A DNA stretch of 64,000 bases from the NCBI GenBank assembly GCA_018287875.1, contig JAGVVL010000022.1:3720001-3784000 (forward strand), written 5' to 3'. Shown piece by piece: positions 43,586 through 53,803 of the stretch (position 1 is its first letter; the number at the start of each line of letters is the position of its first letter). The stretch comes from Nigrospora sphaerica (Eukaryota > Ascomycota > Sordariomycetes > Amphisphaeriales > Apiosporaceae). The notes beneath the pieces are model-generated. The model was not told the DNA's origin, did no database searches, and worked only from the letters and a program-made list of their open reading frames with translations. The translations under genes and the position numbers were made by a program.

Positions 43586-44104
43586 CTAATATTTCTTGCC
43601 CGGCATGCTGTCAGTTCCCTGGGCCTTCTTCTTCTTCAACAGCTCAGCCTCCTCTGCCAGGATCTCGGCATCGATCTTGGCTCCTCGGGACGGCTCATGG
43701 CCGTGCATGGTTGCCTGTATTCACGGGTTAGTACAGGGGTGGACAACAAAGAGACAAGAGCCCGACGTACTTGGAAGGTCGGGTCATGCTTCTCCTTCTC
43801 GGCAATCTTCCTCTGAAGCTGCGGGACGACTTGGTTCAGTATTCGGGGCTTCCTCATGTCCCATGCCAGTGACCTACATCTTGTTCGGCCAGGTGGTTCA
43901 TCTCCCGCGCCTTGTCGGCTGCGTGGATGTTAGTACTCGGCGGAGACATGGACGCGGCGCAACCAGGGAAGACTTGCCATCGCTCTTGTAGGCTTGCACA
44001 TTGACGCCGGTTGCTTTCCGGGTCTCGACGTAGTCGGCGGCCCTGTATTGACGCTCGTCGCCATCCTCGAGGTGGTCAATAACGCTGCGTCCGGCAGAGA
44101 CCAT
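43586..44104 (-). CDS. Small charged protein, four exons, function unknown
   Basis: Exon 1 starts at ATG 44104 (MVSAGRSVIDHLEDGDERQY...VQAYKSDG). Later exons are 43918-43878 (DKAREMNHLAEQD), 43818-43771 (LQRKIAEKEKHDPTFQ) and 43714-43586 (ATMHGHEPSRGAKIDAEIL...SMPGKKY). Introns 2 and 3 have good ends, and intron 3 has a perfect CTAAC branch site. Together they encode about 110-115 hydrophilic residues that look helical. The end of exon 1 is unresolved: the obvious donor at 43973 and the CAG acceptor at 43919 do not keep the frame. An acceptor 19 nt earlier would keep it, but leaves a 38-nt intron. I do not recognise the family. The compact, charged composition recalls small stress- or spore-associated fungal proteins, which is only a guess. 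Confidence 0.6.
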
Positions 44105-45096
44105 GGTGTGGATGGTGTGGATGGCGTGTGAGGGTGTTTTGCGAGGTGGTGAATAGGAGAATAGTGATTATTTCTTCTTTCGTCGTGGGGTAGTCGTAGG
44201 CAGGAATGGGTTCTAGGAAAGACTTCAGAAGTTGTATCTCGAGAGAGATAAAGTACTCCCATCTGTTTTTGACGTCATGGGTGCGTATGTAGAACGGCAA
44301 TCATCACGTCAGGCCATTGCGCGTGTCGCGACCAGCAAACTGTGGGGAAGCATAACCTTTTGACCGCTGGAAAGTGCTAGCGAGCTCTTAGGTACGCCGG
44401 TAGTACTGAACAGACACACGAGATGGAATGCTTCGTAGGGCGGCGGAGGTTTTATTCCGTTCTGATGATCTAGATGGAACACAGATCACATGTAGAAATG
44501 GACTTCTTCAGAACAGCGCGTCAACGCAGTGTGTTTCCTGCTCTTTCCACAGGGTCAACTCCATCCTCATAATTGCTCCGTCACATCATGGCATTTCTGT
44601 CACTATATATGTACCCGCAGAGTCCGAGGAGAAGCTCCTCGCTCCGGCAGATGAAAAACAGGAGCCGTTCGTCAAGCAACGGTCCACGGCACCACAGCCT
44701 AATGACGACGTCGGAGAGCAATCCGATTGGCCGCTTGTCAATGGGCACAGCCCAATCGGTCCATGTGGGCGGCGAGGGGAAAGGGAGCGCCCGCGAGGCT
44801 TCAAATAAGATGTAGACTCCTATGCCGGTCCACACGACCCCAATCATGCTTTATACCAGGCTCGCAATGGATGACAATGTTGACATTTACAGCACGGCTG
44901 CCACATGTGCCGCACGACCTGTGCCATGACGTCATTGGACGTAGATGACACCGCGGGGTTGTAGTTGCTGGACATCCATGGAATCGAAACGAGAAACCTT
45001 CTTGTTCTGATACTAGGTATCGTGTCTTCATAACCGAGCAAGGATCGCACGGCCGAAGTACCCGACAGCCCTCCACTGACGTCCCATAGCGCCGAT
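44105..45096. other. Divergent promoter region
   Basis: About 1 kb between the small minus-strand gene and the monooxygenase. Frames at 44428-44808 (plus) and 44581-44847 (minus) overlap and have no recognisable domain. Confidence 0.45.
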
Positions 45097-46571
45097 ATGC
45101 CAAGCGCCCCGAAGCACTTCGTGATAGTGAGTTTGCGCCAGGCTGTATCCAGCCCACGGAGCCTGCTGACGCCCGGCTGACTATCTGTGCTCCATATGTA
45201 TAGGTCGGCGGTTCACTGGGAGGACTGGCAGCCGGAATGGCCTTGAAGCACCTCGGCCATGAAACGACGATCCTCGAGCGGAATCCGACACCTCTGCTGG
45301 GCGACCAGGGGGCCGGTATTGTGGCAGGTGGTGACACGCTTGCTTTCTTCCAGCGATATAACCGCTGCAACCGCTCCCTTTCCGTGAGCTCCCACCGGAG
45401 GCAGTATCTGAGTAAGGATGGCGACGTGATGCACAAGGAAGATATGATCCAAAACATGACTTCGGTAGGTACTCGATTACCTGAAAGATGAGCGCTGATT
45501 AAATGGTATCACGGCCTCAACTGTGCGATTCAGACCCGTGGTAACTAGTGGTGAGACCGCTAATTTCTCAATGGGACCCAGTGGGACCTGGCGTACTACT
45601 TGATGCGAGCAAACTACGACGGAGTACAAAGCCGATATTGCGACGCGCCGGACCCAAGACCCCAGGATGGCAAGGCAGTGTACCTTCATGACCACAATGT
45701 CACCGGCATCAGGGAAGAAGGGCAAGAGATACGAGTCTTCTGGAAGAAGAGCAATGGAGATGAGGGCAGTATCCTGGCAGATGTCCTCATTGCCGCTGAC
45801 GGACCCAGTTCGACGGTGCGAAAGATACTTCGGCCCGACGTGCAGAGACGCTATGCTGGATATTGTGCACTACGTGGAACGATACCCGAGGGCCAGGTGA
45901 GCCAGTCGGCTCGGGATGCTTTCTCAGAGCGCTTTACATTCTTCCACGGCCCCGAAGTACAGATCTTGGCGTACCTCATCCCGGGACAGGAAGGGGCGAC
46001 CGAGCCCGGTAGACGACTGGTCAACTTCGTCTACTACACCAACTTCCCCGAGGGCTCCCGCGAGCTCGACGAGATCATGACGGACAAGAACGGCGTGAGG
46101 CACCGCATCACTATGCCCCCAGGTCTGACGGATCCCAAAGCATGGGAGAAGCAATGCCGGCTGGCCCGAGACCGTCTCCCGCCGCAATTTTCCGAGATTG
46201 TCTGCGCCACCGAGAAGCCGTTTGTCCAGGCCGTTACCGATGTCATCAGTCCCGACCACGAGTTCATGGACGGCAAAGTGGTGTTCATCGGTGATTCCTT
46301 GGCCGGGTTCCGTCCCCATACCGTTGCCTCCACGTCACAGGCGGCCTTCGATGCCATGATCTATGCGGATTATGTTGATGGAAAGGTGTCGCGGGGGCAC
46401 TGGAAGAGGGAGACGATGGGATTTGCTCGGTTCGTCCAGAAAAGGGGCGTCGACATGGGGAACAGGAGCCAGTTTGAAGACCTCCCCTTGGAGGAGCACA
46501 TCCGTGACCGCAACGCGGCATCGGTCCCGCGAGAACAGGAGGTCTACCCTGAGTGGGCCACTGTAATCTGA
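45097..46571 (+). CDS. FAD-dependent monooxygenase
   Basis: Exons 45097-45126, 45204-45464 and 45582-46571 give 426 residues. The first intron splits the FAD-binding motif: FVIVGGSLGGLAAG forms only after splicing. ETTILERNP supplies the acidic end of the second strand, AADGPSSTVR is the DG motif, and VFIGDSLAGFRPHTVASTSQAA is the GD motif that binds the FAD ribityl chain. This set marks class A flavin hydroxylases of the salicylate-hydroxylase / 2,6-dihydroxypyridine-3-monooxygenase type, which use NAD(P)H and O2 to hydroxylate aromatic or heterocyclic rings. The 30-nt first coding exon is short but is required by the motif. There is no signal peptide or C-terminal membrane anchor, so it is probably cytosolic. 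The substrate is unknown and no pathway partner is obvious nearby. Confidence 0.88.
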
Positions 46572-47366
46572 ACATCCTCTCCCATCAGAAGCTAGGCTGG
46601 AGAAACAGGAGCTTTCAGACACACAAATGGTTTCCAACTTCTTTTCCCCGGAAGTCACCTTCGCTTGGTTTGCGTGTGGCCTTTGGCCGATCGTTCTGGG
46701 CAATGGGATTTGGACGGCGAACGGTTCAGGCAGGCTGGCGCGTGGAGACCGTCTCCTTTTTCGCAAGCTTAGTGGTGACCGATTTCTTGCGTTAGGCTCA
46801 TGCGTGGTATTCTTAAGCAGCCACCAGCCGTACGATGGCTCGGTTTCACGCGCCATGTGCGAAAGATGGTGGCGGTATCTAGACTATTCTGGCTGGATTG
46901 CGTCTCACATCTGCATAGCAGAACCTTTCATCCCTACCTCCCGTCAAGGTATGGCCATCAGACGGCCCAGTTCAACGCGGGAGCCCTCGGGTATCGATCG
47001 GCCCATTCGCTCCCGGATCCACGACGGATGTCAGAGTTCGGTGGCGTCCCAAGTGGCATTGGCTGCGATTACTCCTGGGACTGGGTGTACCGATGCTGAG
47101 ATGCAACTCGCGAAAGGACAAATGCAACGCATTGGCATGTTGGCGTTATCCTCGAGAGCGTATGGGCCCGGGGTTTGAAGATGTTGTTCTTCCTGCTGCA
47201 TGGCGTTAAAACTGGCTCCTGGCGGCGCTACACGGTGCTTGAAGATGGGAAGGCTCTTCCTCCCTTGAGGACGAGCATGACCTTCAATCTCTTTCCTACC
47301 TGCCCCATACTGCCAGCACACTCCATGTCGCTCGAGACTGATCGACCCGCGCGTAACACCATCACC
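46572..47366. other. Intergenic upstream of the BTB gene
   Basis: About 0.8 kb. A 183-codon plus-strand frame (46627-47178) lacks any domain and is not called. The frame of the BTB gene itself is open back to 47175. Confidence 0.45.
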
Positions 47367-48086
47367 ATGTCCCTGACCTCTCGGTTCCGGGAAAGTCAGC
47401 GCCTGAAAGCGGAACACGCGCCCCAGGTGAACGGCACGGCAGACAAGGACCGGATCAAGCTCCAGGTGGGCGAGCGGCAGTTCATCACGACGCGCGACAC
47501 GCTCACGAGCGAGAGCGCCTACTTCCGGGCCCGGCTCTCGGGGCGATGGAGCGACGCCGACGTGGACGGCACCTACTTTGTCGACTCGGACCCGGCCGTG
47601 TTCGAGCACATCCTGCGGTACCTGCGCAACGGCAACCTGCCGCTGCTCTTCAGCGTCACGGACCGCACCTTCGACTACGTCATGTACCAGGCGCTGCTGG
47701 GGGAGGCGCGGTATTTCGGCGTGGCCAAGCTGGAGCAATGGATCGGGCGGCAGGGCTTCCACGAGGCCGTGGCGATCCGGCACACGACGCGCACCTTTAC
47801 GAGCGAAGAGGTGTTCCGTGAGGCCGTGCCCGCCGCCTCGGCCGCCGACACCAACACGAGCTTCTCGCTCGGCTGGGGCACCCGCCGCTCCTTCGTCTGC
47901 CCCCAGATGAACCCCGACCACCAGTACCCCCAGGACTGCAACCCCTACTGCCGCAACCTGCGCAACAGCGACGCCGCCCTCTACAAGGACGTGCCCATCT
48001 TCACCGCCGTCATGGTCCAGAGCCAGCTGGTGTGGAAACCCGAGGCTTGCCTGGCCACTGACGCGGCCCCCGACCTGGCCGAGTAG
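47367..48086 (+). CDS. BTB/POZ (T1, KCTD-like) domain protein
   Basis: Single exon, 239 residues from the ATG at 47367 (ATCACCATGT); in-frame ATGs at 47325 and 47175 are alternatives. Residues about 29-135 form a potassium-channel-tetramerisation type BTB: DRIKLQVGERQFITTRDTL, SAYFRARLSGRW, GTYFVDSDPAVFEHILRYLRNGNLP, and LGEARYFGVAKLEQWI. The remainder, with SFSLGWGTRRSFVCPQMNP and DVPIFTAVMV, has no domain I know. Proteins of this type often form oligomers and serve as adaptors for Cullin-3 ubiquitin ligases, which is family knowledge rather than something seen here. The ORF shows strong third-position G/C bias. Confidence 0.85.
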   Translation: MSLTSRFRESQRLKAEHAPQVNGTADKDRIKLQVGERQFITTRDTLTSESAYFRARLSGRWSDADVDGTYFVDSDPAVFEHILRYLRNGNLPLLFSVTDRTFDYVMYQALLGEARYFGVAKLEQWIGRQGFHEAVAIRHTTRTFTSEEVFREAVPAASAADTNTSFSLGWGTRRSFVCPQMNPDHQYPQDCNPYCRNLRNSDAALYKDVPIFTAVMVQSQLVWKPEACLATDAAPDLAE

Positions 48087-48791
48087 GCCGAAGCCGTGGG
48101 ACACGACGGCAAGCACCGGGTTTGATTTGTTCTTAGCGAGATGGTGACTTATGAGGCGGCATGCTTGATCTCCGTCGATGGGCAAGACTATTCGGGAAAC
48201 ATCTCTGTATTTCGTCCGAGACAATAATTGTTTCTATCCAGCTCAGTCATGCGAGGCACATGTGCTCGCTAGCGAACACGGCCAATGAATGCATCACGGC
48301 CGCTCAGCAAGGCTTTCCCCAATCTTCCCCCAACTTCCCCTCATTTGCTGCCAACACCTACAGGGGACCCGCGCTTCTGCCCCGGATCTCGGGGAAGATC
48401 CCCATTATTTCCACCACTCAAAGATGTGCTTGCGTGTCTCCACACCCGGAGCCCGGGCCCGGAGGCTGTCGTCGACCATCCACACAGAAAAGAGAAAGCC
48501 AAGAAAACGCACCTCTGTCTCTGCAGGGCTTGCGTTAGTCTGCATCATGATGGGTCGTCTGTGGAACACGCCCGGGACTTTGCGGTCCGTCTTTCCGCCC
48601 TCTCGAGCCAACTCAATCTTGACTGGTGCATCTTGGCGGGTACCGCGTTCTTGGGGGTTTGATCACGCAAGCGATGGCACGCAACTGGGCGGTGTAGGCA
48701 GAAGACGATTGTCCAAGGAGACAAACACTACCTAAGCAAGCATGTAACTAGGTGGGTTCACGACACCACAAGAAACACGATCACGCTCCAC
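48087..48791. other. Intergenic, tail-to-tail
   Basis: 3' flanks of the BTB gene and the sugar transporter. Nothing recognised. Confidence 0.5.
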
Positions 48792-50828
48792 TCAAAAGTC
48801 CTTCACCTCGGCCACGTGAACTTCGGGCGCTGCCGAGGCGTAGGCGTCGACGTGAGTCGAGCTGAACTTGCGGGCCGGGGTCCTGTTGACGAAGAGGATA
48901 TCGAGCTCTTCGTACGTGCGGCCCTTGATTTCGGGCAAGCGGAAGAAGGCCCAGACGAAAGTCAGGAGGCAGGTTCCGCCCCAGAAGAAGCCCGCCTTGC
49001 CCGCCCAGTTCCACTCCTGGGGGTTCTACGGGAGCCCGACGGCCGTCAGCATGGGGATGCCAGAAGCGCCGCGTCGTTGCTGCGCACGGGGAATTACTTA
49101 CGATCATGTACGGGTTCAAAACCTGCGAGACGATGTTGATGAGCTGGTACGAGCACCGCGCCAGCACCACGGATAGGGGTCGTAGTCGGATCGACGAGGT
49201 CTCGGAGATGATACTGTACTGTTGGGCGGGTTAGGCGCGACCCTTCGTGTGCCGCGGGGGCCAGCGGGGAGGATGCACTTACGGCCAGGGGCCCCACGGT
49301 CAGGGAGTAGGTAAAGAGCCAGAAGACGCAGAGGCCGCCCGAAGGCCACAGGGCGTTGGCGCCGGCCGACACGTTGAGGATGCCGATGACGAAGAGGATG
49401 ACGCAGAGGACGGCGAGGCCGCCGACGTAGATGGTGCGGCGGCCGAGGCGGTTGATGAGGAACCACGAGAGCACGGTGCCGATGAAGGCCATGGCCTTGG
49501 CGCCGAGGCTGAGGTTGAAGGCGTTCTCGGTCGCCATGCCGGCGCTCGTGAAGAAGTAGGTGGGCGTGTAGGCGAAGCTGCTGCCCGAGAGGATCTGGCC
49601 CATGAAGGTGAGGCAGACGATCTCGGTGCGGCGCAGGTCGACGCCGCGGAAACAGTCGACGTAGCTGGCGCCCCTCGTCACCTCGGACTCGAGCGTGGTC
49701 GTGTGCATCATCATGGCCAGCTGCGCGTTCATCTGCTCCTCCGTCTTGTCGCCGCTGAGCCGCACGATGGACCGCTTGGCCTCCTCGAGCCGGTCGTGCC
49801 GCATGAGGTACCAGGGGCTCTCGGGCGCGAGAAAGGCCGCGACCATGAGGGGCAACGGCCACAGCTGGGCGTTTTTTTTGGTCAGACCGAGGGGCCCGGA
49901 GCCGGCACGGGGTAGGGGACCGCACTCACCCACTGTATGGCAAACGGGATGCGGTATCCCATTTCGCCATCGATTTTGAGACATCCGTTGAGGACCCCGG
50001 CGGCAATGAGCTGGCCGATGGCCCAGCACAAGTTCACATAGGTGGTGAGGTATCCACGCAAGTTGGTCGGGCAGACCTCGGACGCTGCAGGAACCCCCGT
50101 GTTAGCCTTCATGCCCGTCCAGGAACCAGAGGGAGGCGAGCCCCCATACCGTACGAAGGGGCCAGGGTGGCAAAGACACCCCAGCTCAGCCCACAGAGGA
50201 TTTGTCCGACCAGTAGCACGCTCGTCGTGTTGGCAAAGAAGACGACGAAGATGAAGCCGTTGAGAAAGCCCATGGCGACAATGAGTACCCACCGGTAGCC
50301 GTACCGGGACACGAAATAGCCGTTGATCAGACCGCCTGGTCTAGAATCAGTCCCTTGTTCCGCCGAAGGCCGGGAAGGGGATTCGCGGCTTACCAAAGAT
50401 GGCGCCCACCGTGCTGCCCATGTTGAGGGCAACCTGCCACTTGCCCTCAACCTCCCACTTATCCTTGTCGGGTATATAGACTCCAAACTTCCGTTGGAAC
50501 TCGGGAAAGGCAAAGAAGTTGCCCATGAGGATCGTGTCGTATCTGGTACCGCGGGGCATGCGTGAGCAGACGGAAGGGCGAGGAAACCGAAAAGGGGCGC
50601 CGGTGGATCGAGCACGTGCTTCACTCACCCTTCCATGACGATGCTCATGGAGATCATGATGGACCAGAAGGCGGCCTTGCGGTTCTGGCTAATGGCCTGG
50701 ATGAAGGTCTGGGCGTGTTCATCCTCGGTGGCCTGCTTGGCGTCCAAGACGGCGCTCACGCCCAACTTGTCCTCCAATTCCCGGTCGGCCACCTTCTGGT
50801 GGCGGTTGACTAGGACCTCGCTCGCCAT
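48792..50828 (-). CDS. MFS sugar transporter (maltose permease-like)
   Basis: Seven exons: 50828-50629, 50542-50394, 50335-50150, 50084-49930, 49864-49283, 49218-49102 and 49025-48792 (540 residues), all phases consistent. Twelve membrane segments with an N-terminal cytosolic stretch of about 60 residues. Sugar-porter signatures are present: MEGYDTILMGNFFAFPEF at helix 1, PESPWYLMRHDR after helix 6, NRLGRRTIYVGG between helices 8 and 9, and PEIKGRTYEELD after helix 12. The EGYDTILMGNF start and SEVCPTNLRGYLTTYVN resemble fungal alpha-glucoside / maltose proton symporters of the plasma membrane. The exact sugar is unproven. For the last acceptor I preferred TAG at 49026, which restores NPQEWNW, typical of the family. 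CRE-1/CreA-type sites upstream suggest glucose repression. Confidence 0.92.
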
Positions 50829-53803
50829 GGTGGATGATGGACTGGGGTCGAAGACGGAGAGAGAGGGGTGGATAAGGCGCGAGTCCTCGATCCGAGTTGC
50901 GCGAGGAATCGCGCACCCAAATCGCCGGGCCGCCGAGGTCCTAATATATGGAGTCCCGACTAGATGGTTCGTCACAAGCCTGTGCCAACCACCTTTCCGG
51001 CTCCAGATCACCCGAATGGGTGCCAGGCGAGCCTTTCATCGCGTGGTACACCCCGCATACCCAACCCCGGATTTAGGGAGGGGGTTCCATGGCAAAAAAC
51101 TTGGGGTAGACCGGGGGGGGGTTTGGAGGCCAACTGGAGACTCGCCCATTCGGAAGAGGCCCCTTGTTGAGCCCGTCGGCCCAGACGCAAAACCGCCAGC
51201 CGGCCCTGCGACGGCATTGGTGGAATATACGCCTGCTTGCCTCTATCAGCGGCCCGGGGCGTGATTCGTCGCAAGTCGCGCCCCCAAGGCTCGAGAGCCG
51301 CTTAGGCTAAATACAATCCCGGCATCGATCACGAACCCAAGGGAAAGAGACGCCGCGCGCGCCAGCGTCTAAATAGTGCAGCTGCGTCAAGACCGACAAA
51401 CGACGACATGCCGCTACGCATGGTCGGAAAAAGGATTTGGATATTGTTGGCGCTCCGCCGTTCACTGTCGCTCTCGGTATCTGAGGGCGTGAGTTGAGTA
51501 ACAAGGCACTAGGTATGGGAAGTGACAGGTCACGAAGGCCGTGCACGGAGAGACGTTCGATAATCAGCAGGGAGAGGAAGTGTGCCTGGAGAAGCCACAG
51601 TCGAGTTCGAGGGTGGCGAGAATGGACGGAAAGCGAGGGATGGCGCAGTATCGACGGCGAGATCGCCAAATATGCCAGTGCAGAAGGGGTCGCGGGACGA
51701 TCGGGAAATCACCTACGGGCTCAGTACGGAATCCCGTCTCTACTTCATCGCAGACATCCCTCCGACATAGCCGTCGGGACTTGCCATTTTCATAACACTG
51801 CCCAATAATAGTCCGTGGCTGCCGTCCCTCTCAGGTCATTCTTGTCAGTAGGTAGCGTCCAAGAGCGACCAGCAGTTGCTGCACCTTTGAATCTATCTTC
51901 GGCAACCGTCCGTTTCGCGCAGTATTGCGTCGTCGAGTAGCACGAACAGCACATCGACACAGTTGGCTAGGATAGAGAGAGGCACGCCTAGATCCCAGGT
52001 GACGGAACAGGTCAGGTTGGGGTTCCGGTCCACCTCAAGGGCTTCCCTGGGGCTGACAACCGCAGAAATCACCGGTAAGACAAAATCCGAGACGCCGTGT
52101 TGGTAGAACCGCAGAAGTGACGTTTGATCCGATTTGACTGGAGCCATAGGGCTGGTACTTGTTAGAATAGCCCGTCACTAACGGGTGGGGATGGATGCCT
52201 GAAGACACAGGAGGGTCTCAGAAAGGTATATGGAAGCTAGGAGGCCCAAGTGCTCACCAGCAAGGTGCGGGACTTGGTGAGCTATGTCAGGGGAATCAGG
52301 TCAAATTCATCCACTATCTTGTGCTATGGACGAAGCAGATGCCAGATCAATCCAACAGAACCAATCATCATGGGGTATGGGCGACATCGCTGGTCACGAT
52401 GCTGATAACTTAGCGTCGTCCCTTTAGCTGCGGACTGCACCCAGCAGATGAATCTGATCACACCCTATGAACCGTTTCCGCATTCCCCAGGGATACGAGA
52501 TGGACCTTTGAAGATTCTTGGGTCACCAGGCAAAGCCCGTGGTACAAGGAGGGGAATGTGTTCGTCTATATGCAAAGCGTTTTGCGGGGGAACTGGTCTC
52601 CTTTCTTTCGTGCCACCGGTGGACCCGAGACAGCGAGCAAACACGCATTCGTCGGTTTTCGAATCAGTCTTTATCCTCAAGTTCTGGGCATCGCTCCGCA
52701 ACATGGTTATTATAGGTGAGTCCCCCTAGGGAGCTTGAAAGCCAAAACACGAAGTGAGTGATCCCGATAAGGCTCGCAGTCGGTAAATGCTACCTAGACA
52801 GACCATCCTCACCGGTAGAGGAGTCCACGGCTATGGTTAAGGGCTTGGACGATGTCTGATATAGGTTGTGAGAGGCTGTCCGCTTCGTTGGCGCGTGCCG
52901 GTTTCGGCAAGACCCCCGTTCTTGTCCTTTCATCTCGCTTCCTATGTCCTTCTCCTATTGTTAGTTTCGCCGCTCCAGCGTTTGCAACCTACAGCCATGC
53001 GACAGTAGATCCAGGACCAGTGCCAACTTCGTGGCTTTTTGAGGATGTTCGACATTCGTTATCTCCGGAATTTTTGCCAGAGTTGTACAATTTGGAGTAA
53101 CATGTGATAGCCACGGCTACTGTCATGCCGGGTCCAGGAACTTGGGATCCGGGACTAACTCGCTCTTTCCCGATCTGCTCAAAAGCTCATGGGGACGCTC
53201 GGTAGCGTTGTTTGCGCCGCCAGTACCTCCCAACCCGAGCCGGTCCGGTAGTCAGTGGCAGACAGAAGCGCTCGCAACGGCCACGGTGCCAATACCGACC
53301 ACAACGCCGGCGAGACCACCCCACCTCAGCGGGTACCACGCCGTCAGGCGCTGATGTTATCCAGCTGGCAAAATCCTGCATCGGCGTCTTCGTTGCCTCC
53401 GCGGCCCTGACCGGCTCGAAGCAAGGCTCTTCTTCTCCAGTGATAGAAAAAGGGCGAGGTTTCTCAAAACGGGTACCTTTTCTTCGCCCCTCGGGTCCTG
53501 GTGTGGTGCCCCTTCGTTCGAACTTTCCTCGTCGTTGCAGCTGGTGCCAACGTCACTGGACCCCCCGGATACGACCCCACTCTTTGGGGACTGTTACCCC
53601 CAGCCTTATAAGTTGGACCCCCCAGTGGGTAGGTACCTAATCCAACCAACGCCTCTACATCCCATAGCAGCGAGCTGCATAGGACCCAGATATCTCAATT
53701 ACTCCTCATTTCCGAACCGTACCGGTTTCTGACCATATACTGAGGCGGACCGCATCTGATTCCATGATCGGATCCGAAGCAGGCCTCCTGCGCGCTGTGT
53801 TAC
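50829..53803. other. Long divergent promoter region, sugar transporter / secreted protein
   Basis: About 3 kb between two divergent genes for transport and secretion. It contains candidate CreA sites close to the transporter and a TTATAAG box at about 53606-53612, some 190 nt before the secreted protein's start. Frames are short. A minus-strand frame at 51893-52147 has no domain. Confidence 0.45.
50842..51116. promoter_or_regulatory. Candidate CreA/CRE-1 sites upstream of the sugar transporter
   Basis: Three SYGGRG matches lie within 290 nt of the transporter start: CTGGGG at 50842-50847, CCGGGG on the minus strand at 51065-51070 and CCGGGG at 51111-51116. CreA is the fungal carbon-catabolite repressor. 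The motif is short and common in GC-rich DNA, so this is suggestive only. Confidence 0.3.

Noticed and set aside
47031..48224. 397-codon minus-strand frame over the BTB gene
   Set aside because: Mirror frame of a GC-biased gene; the plus strand has a clear T1-type BTB domain.
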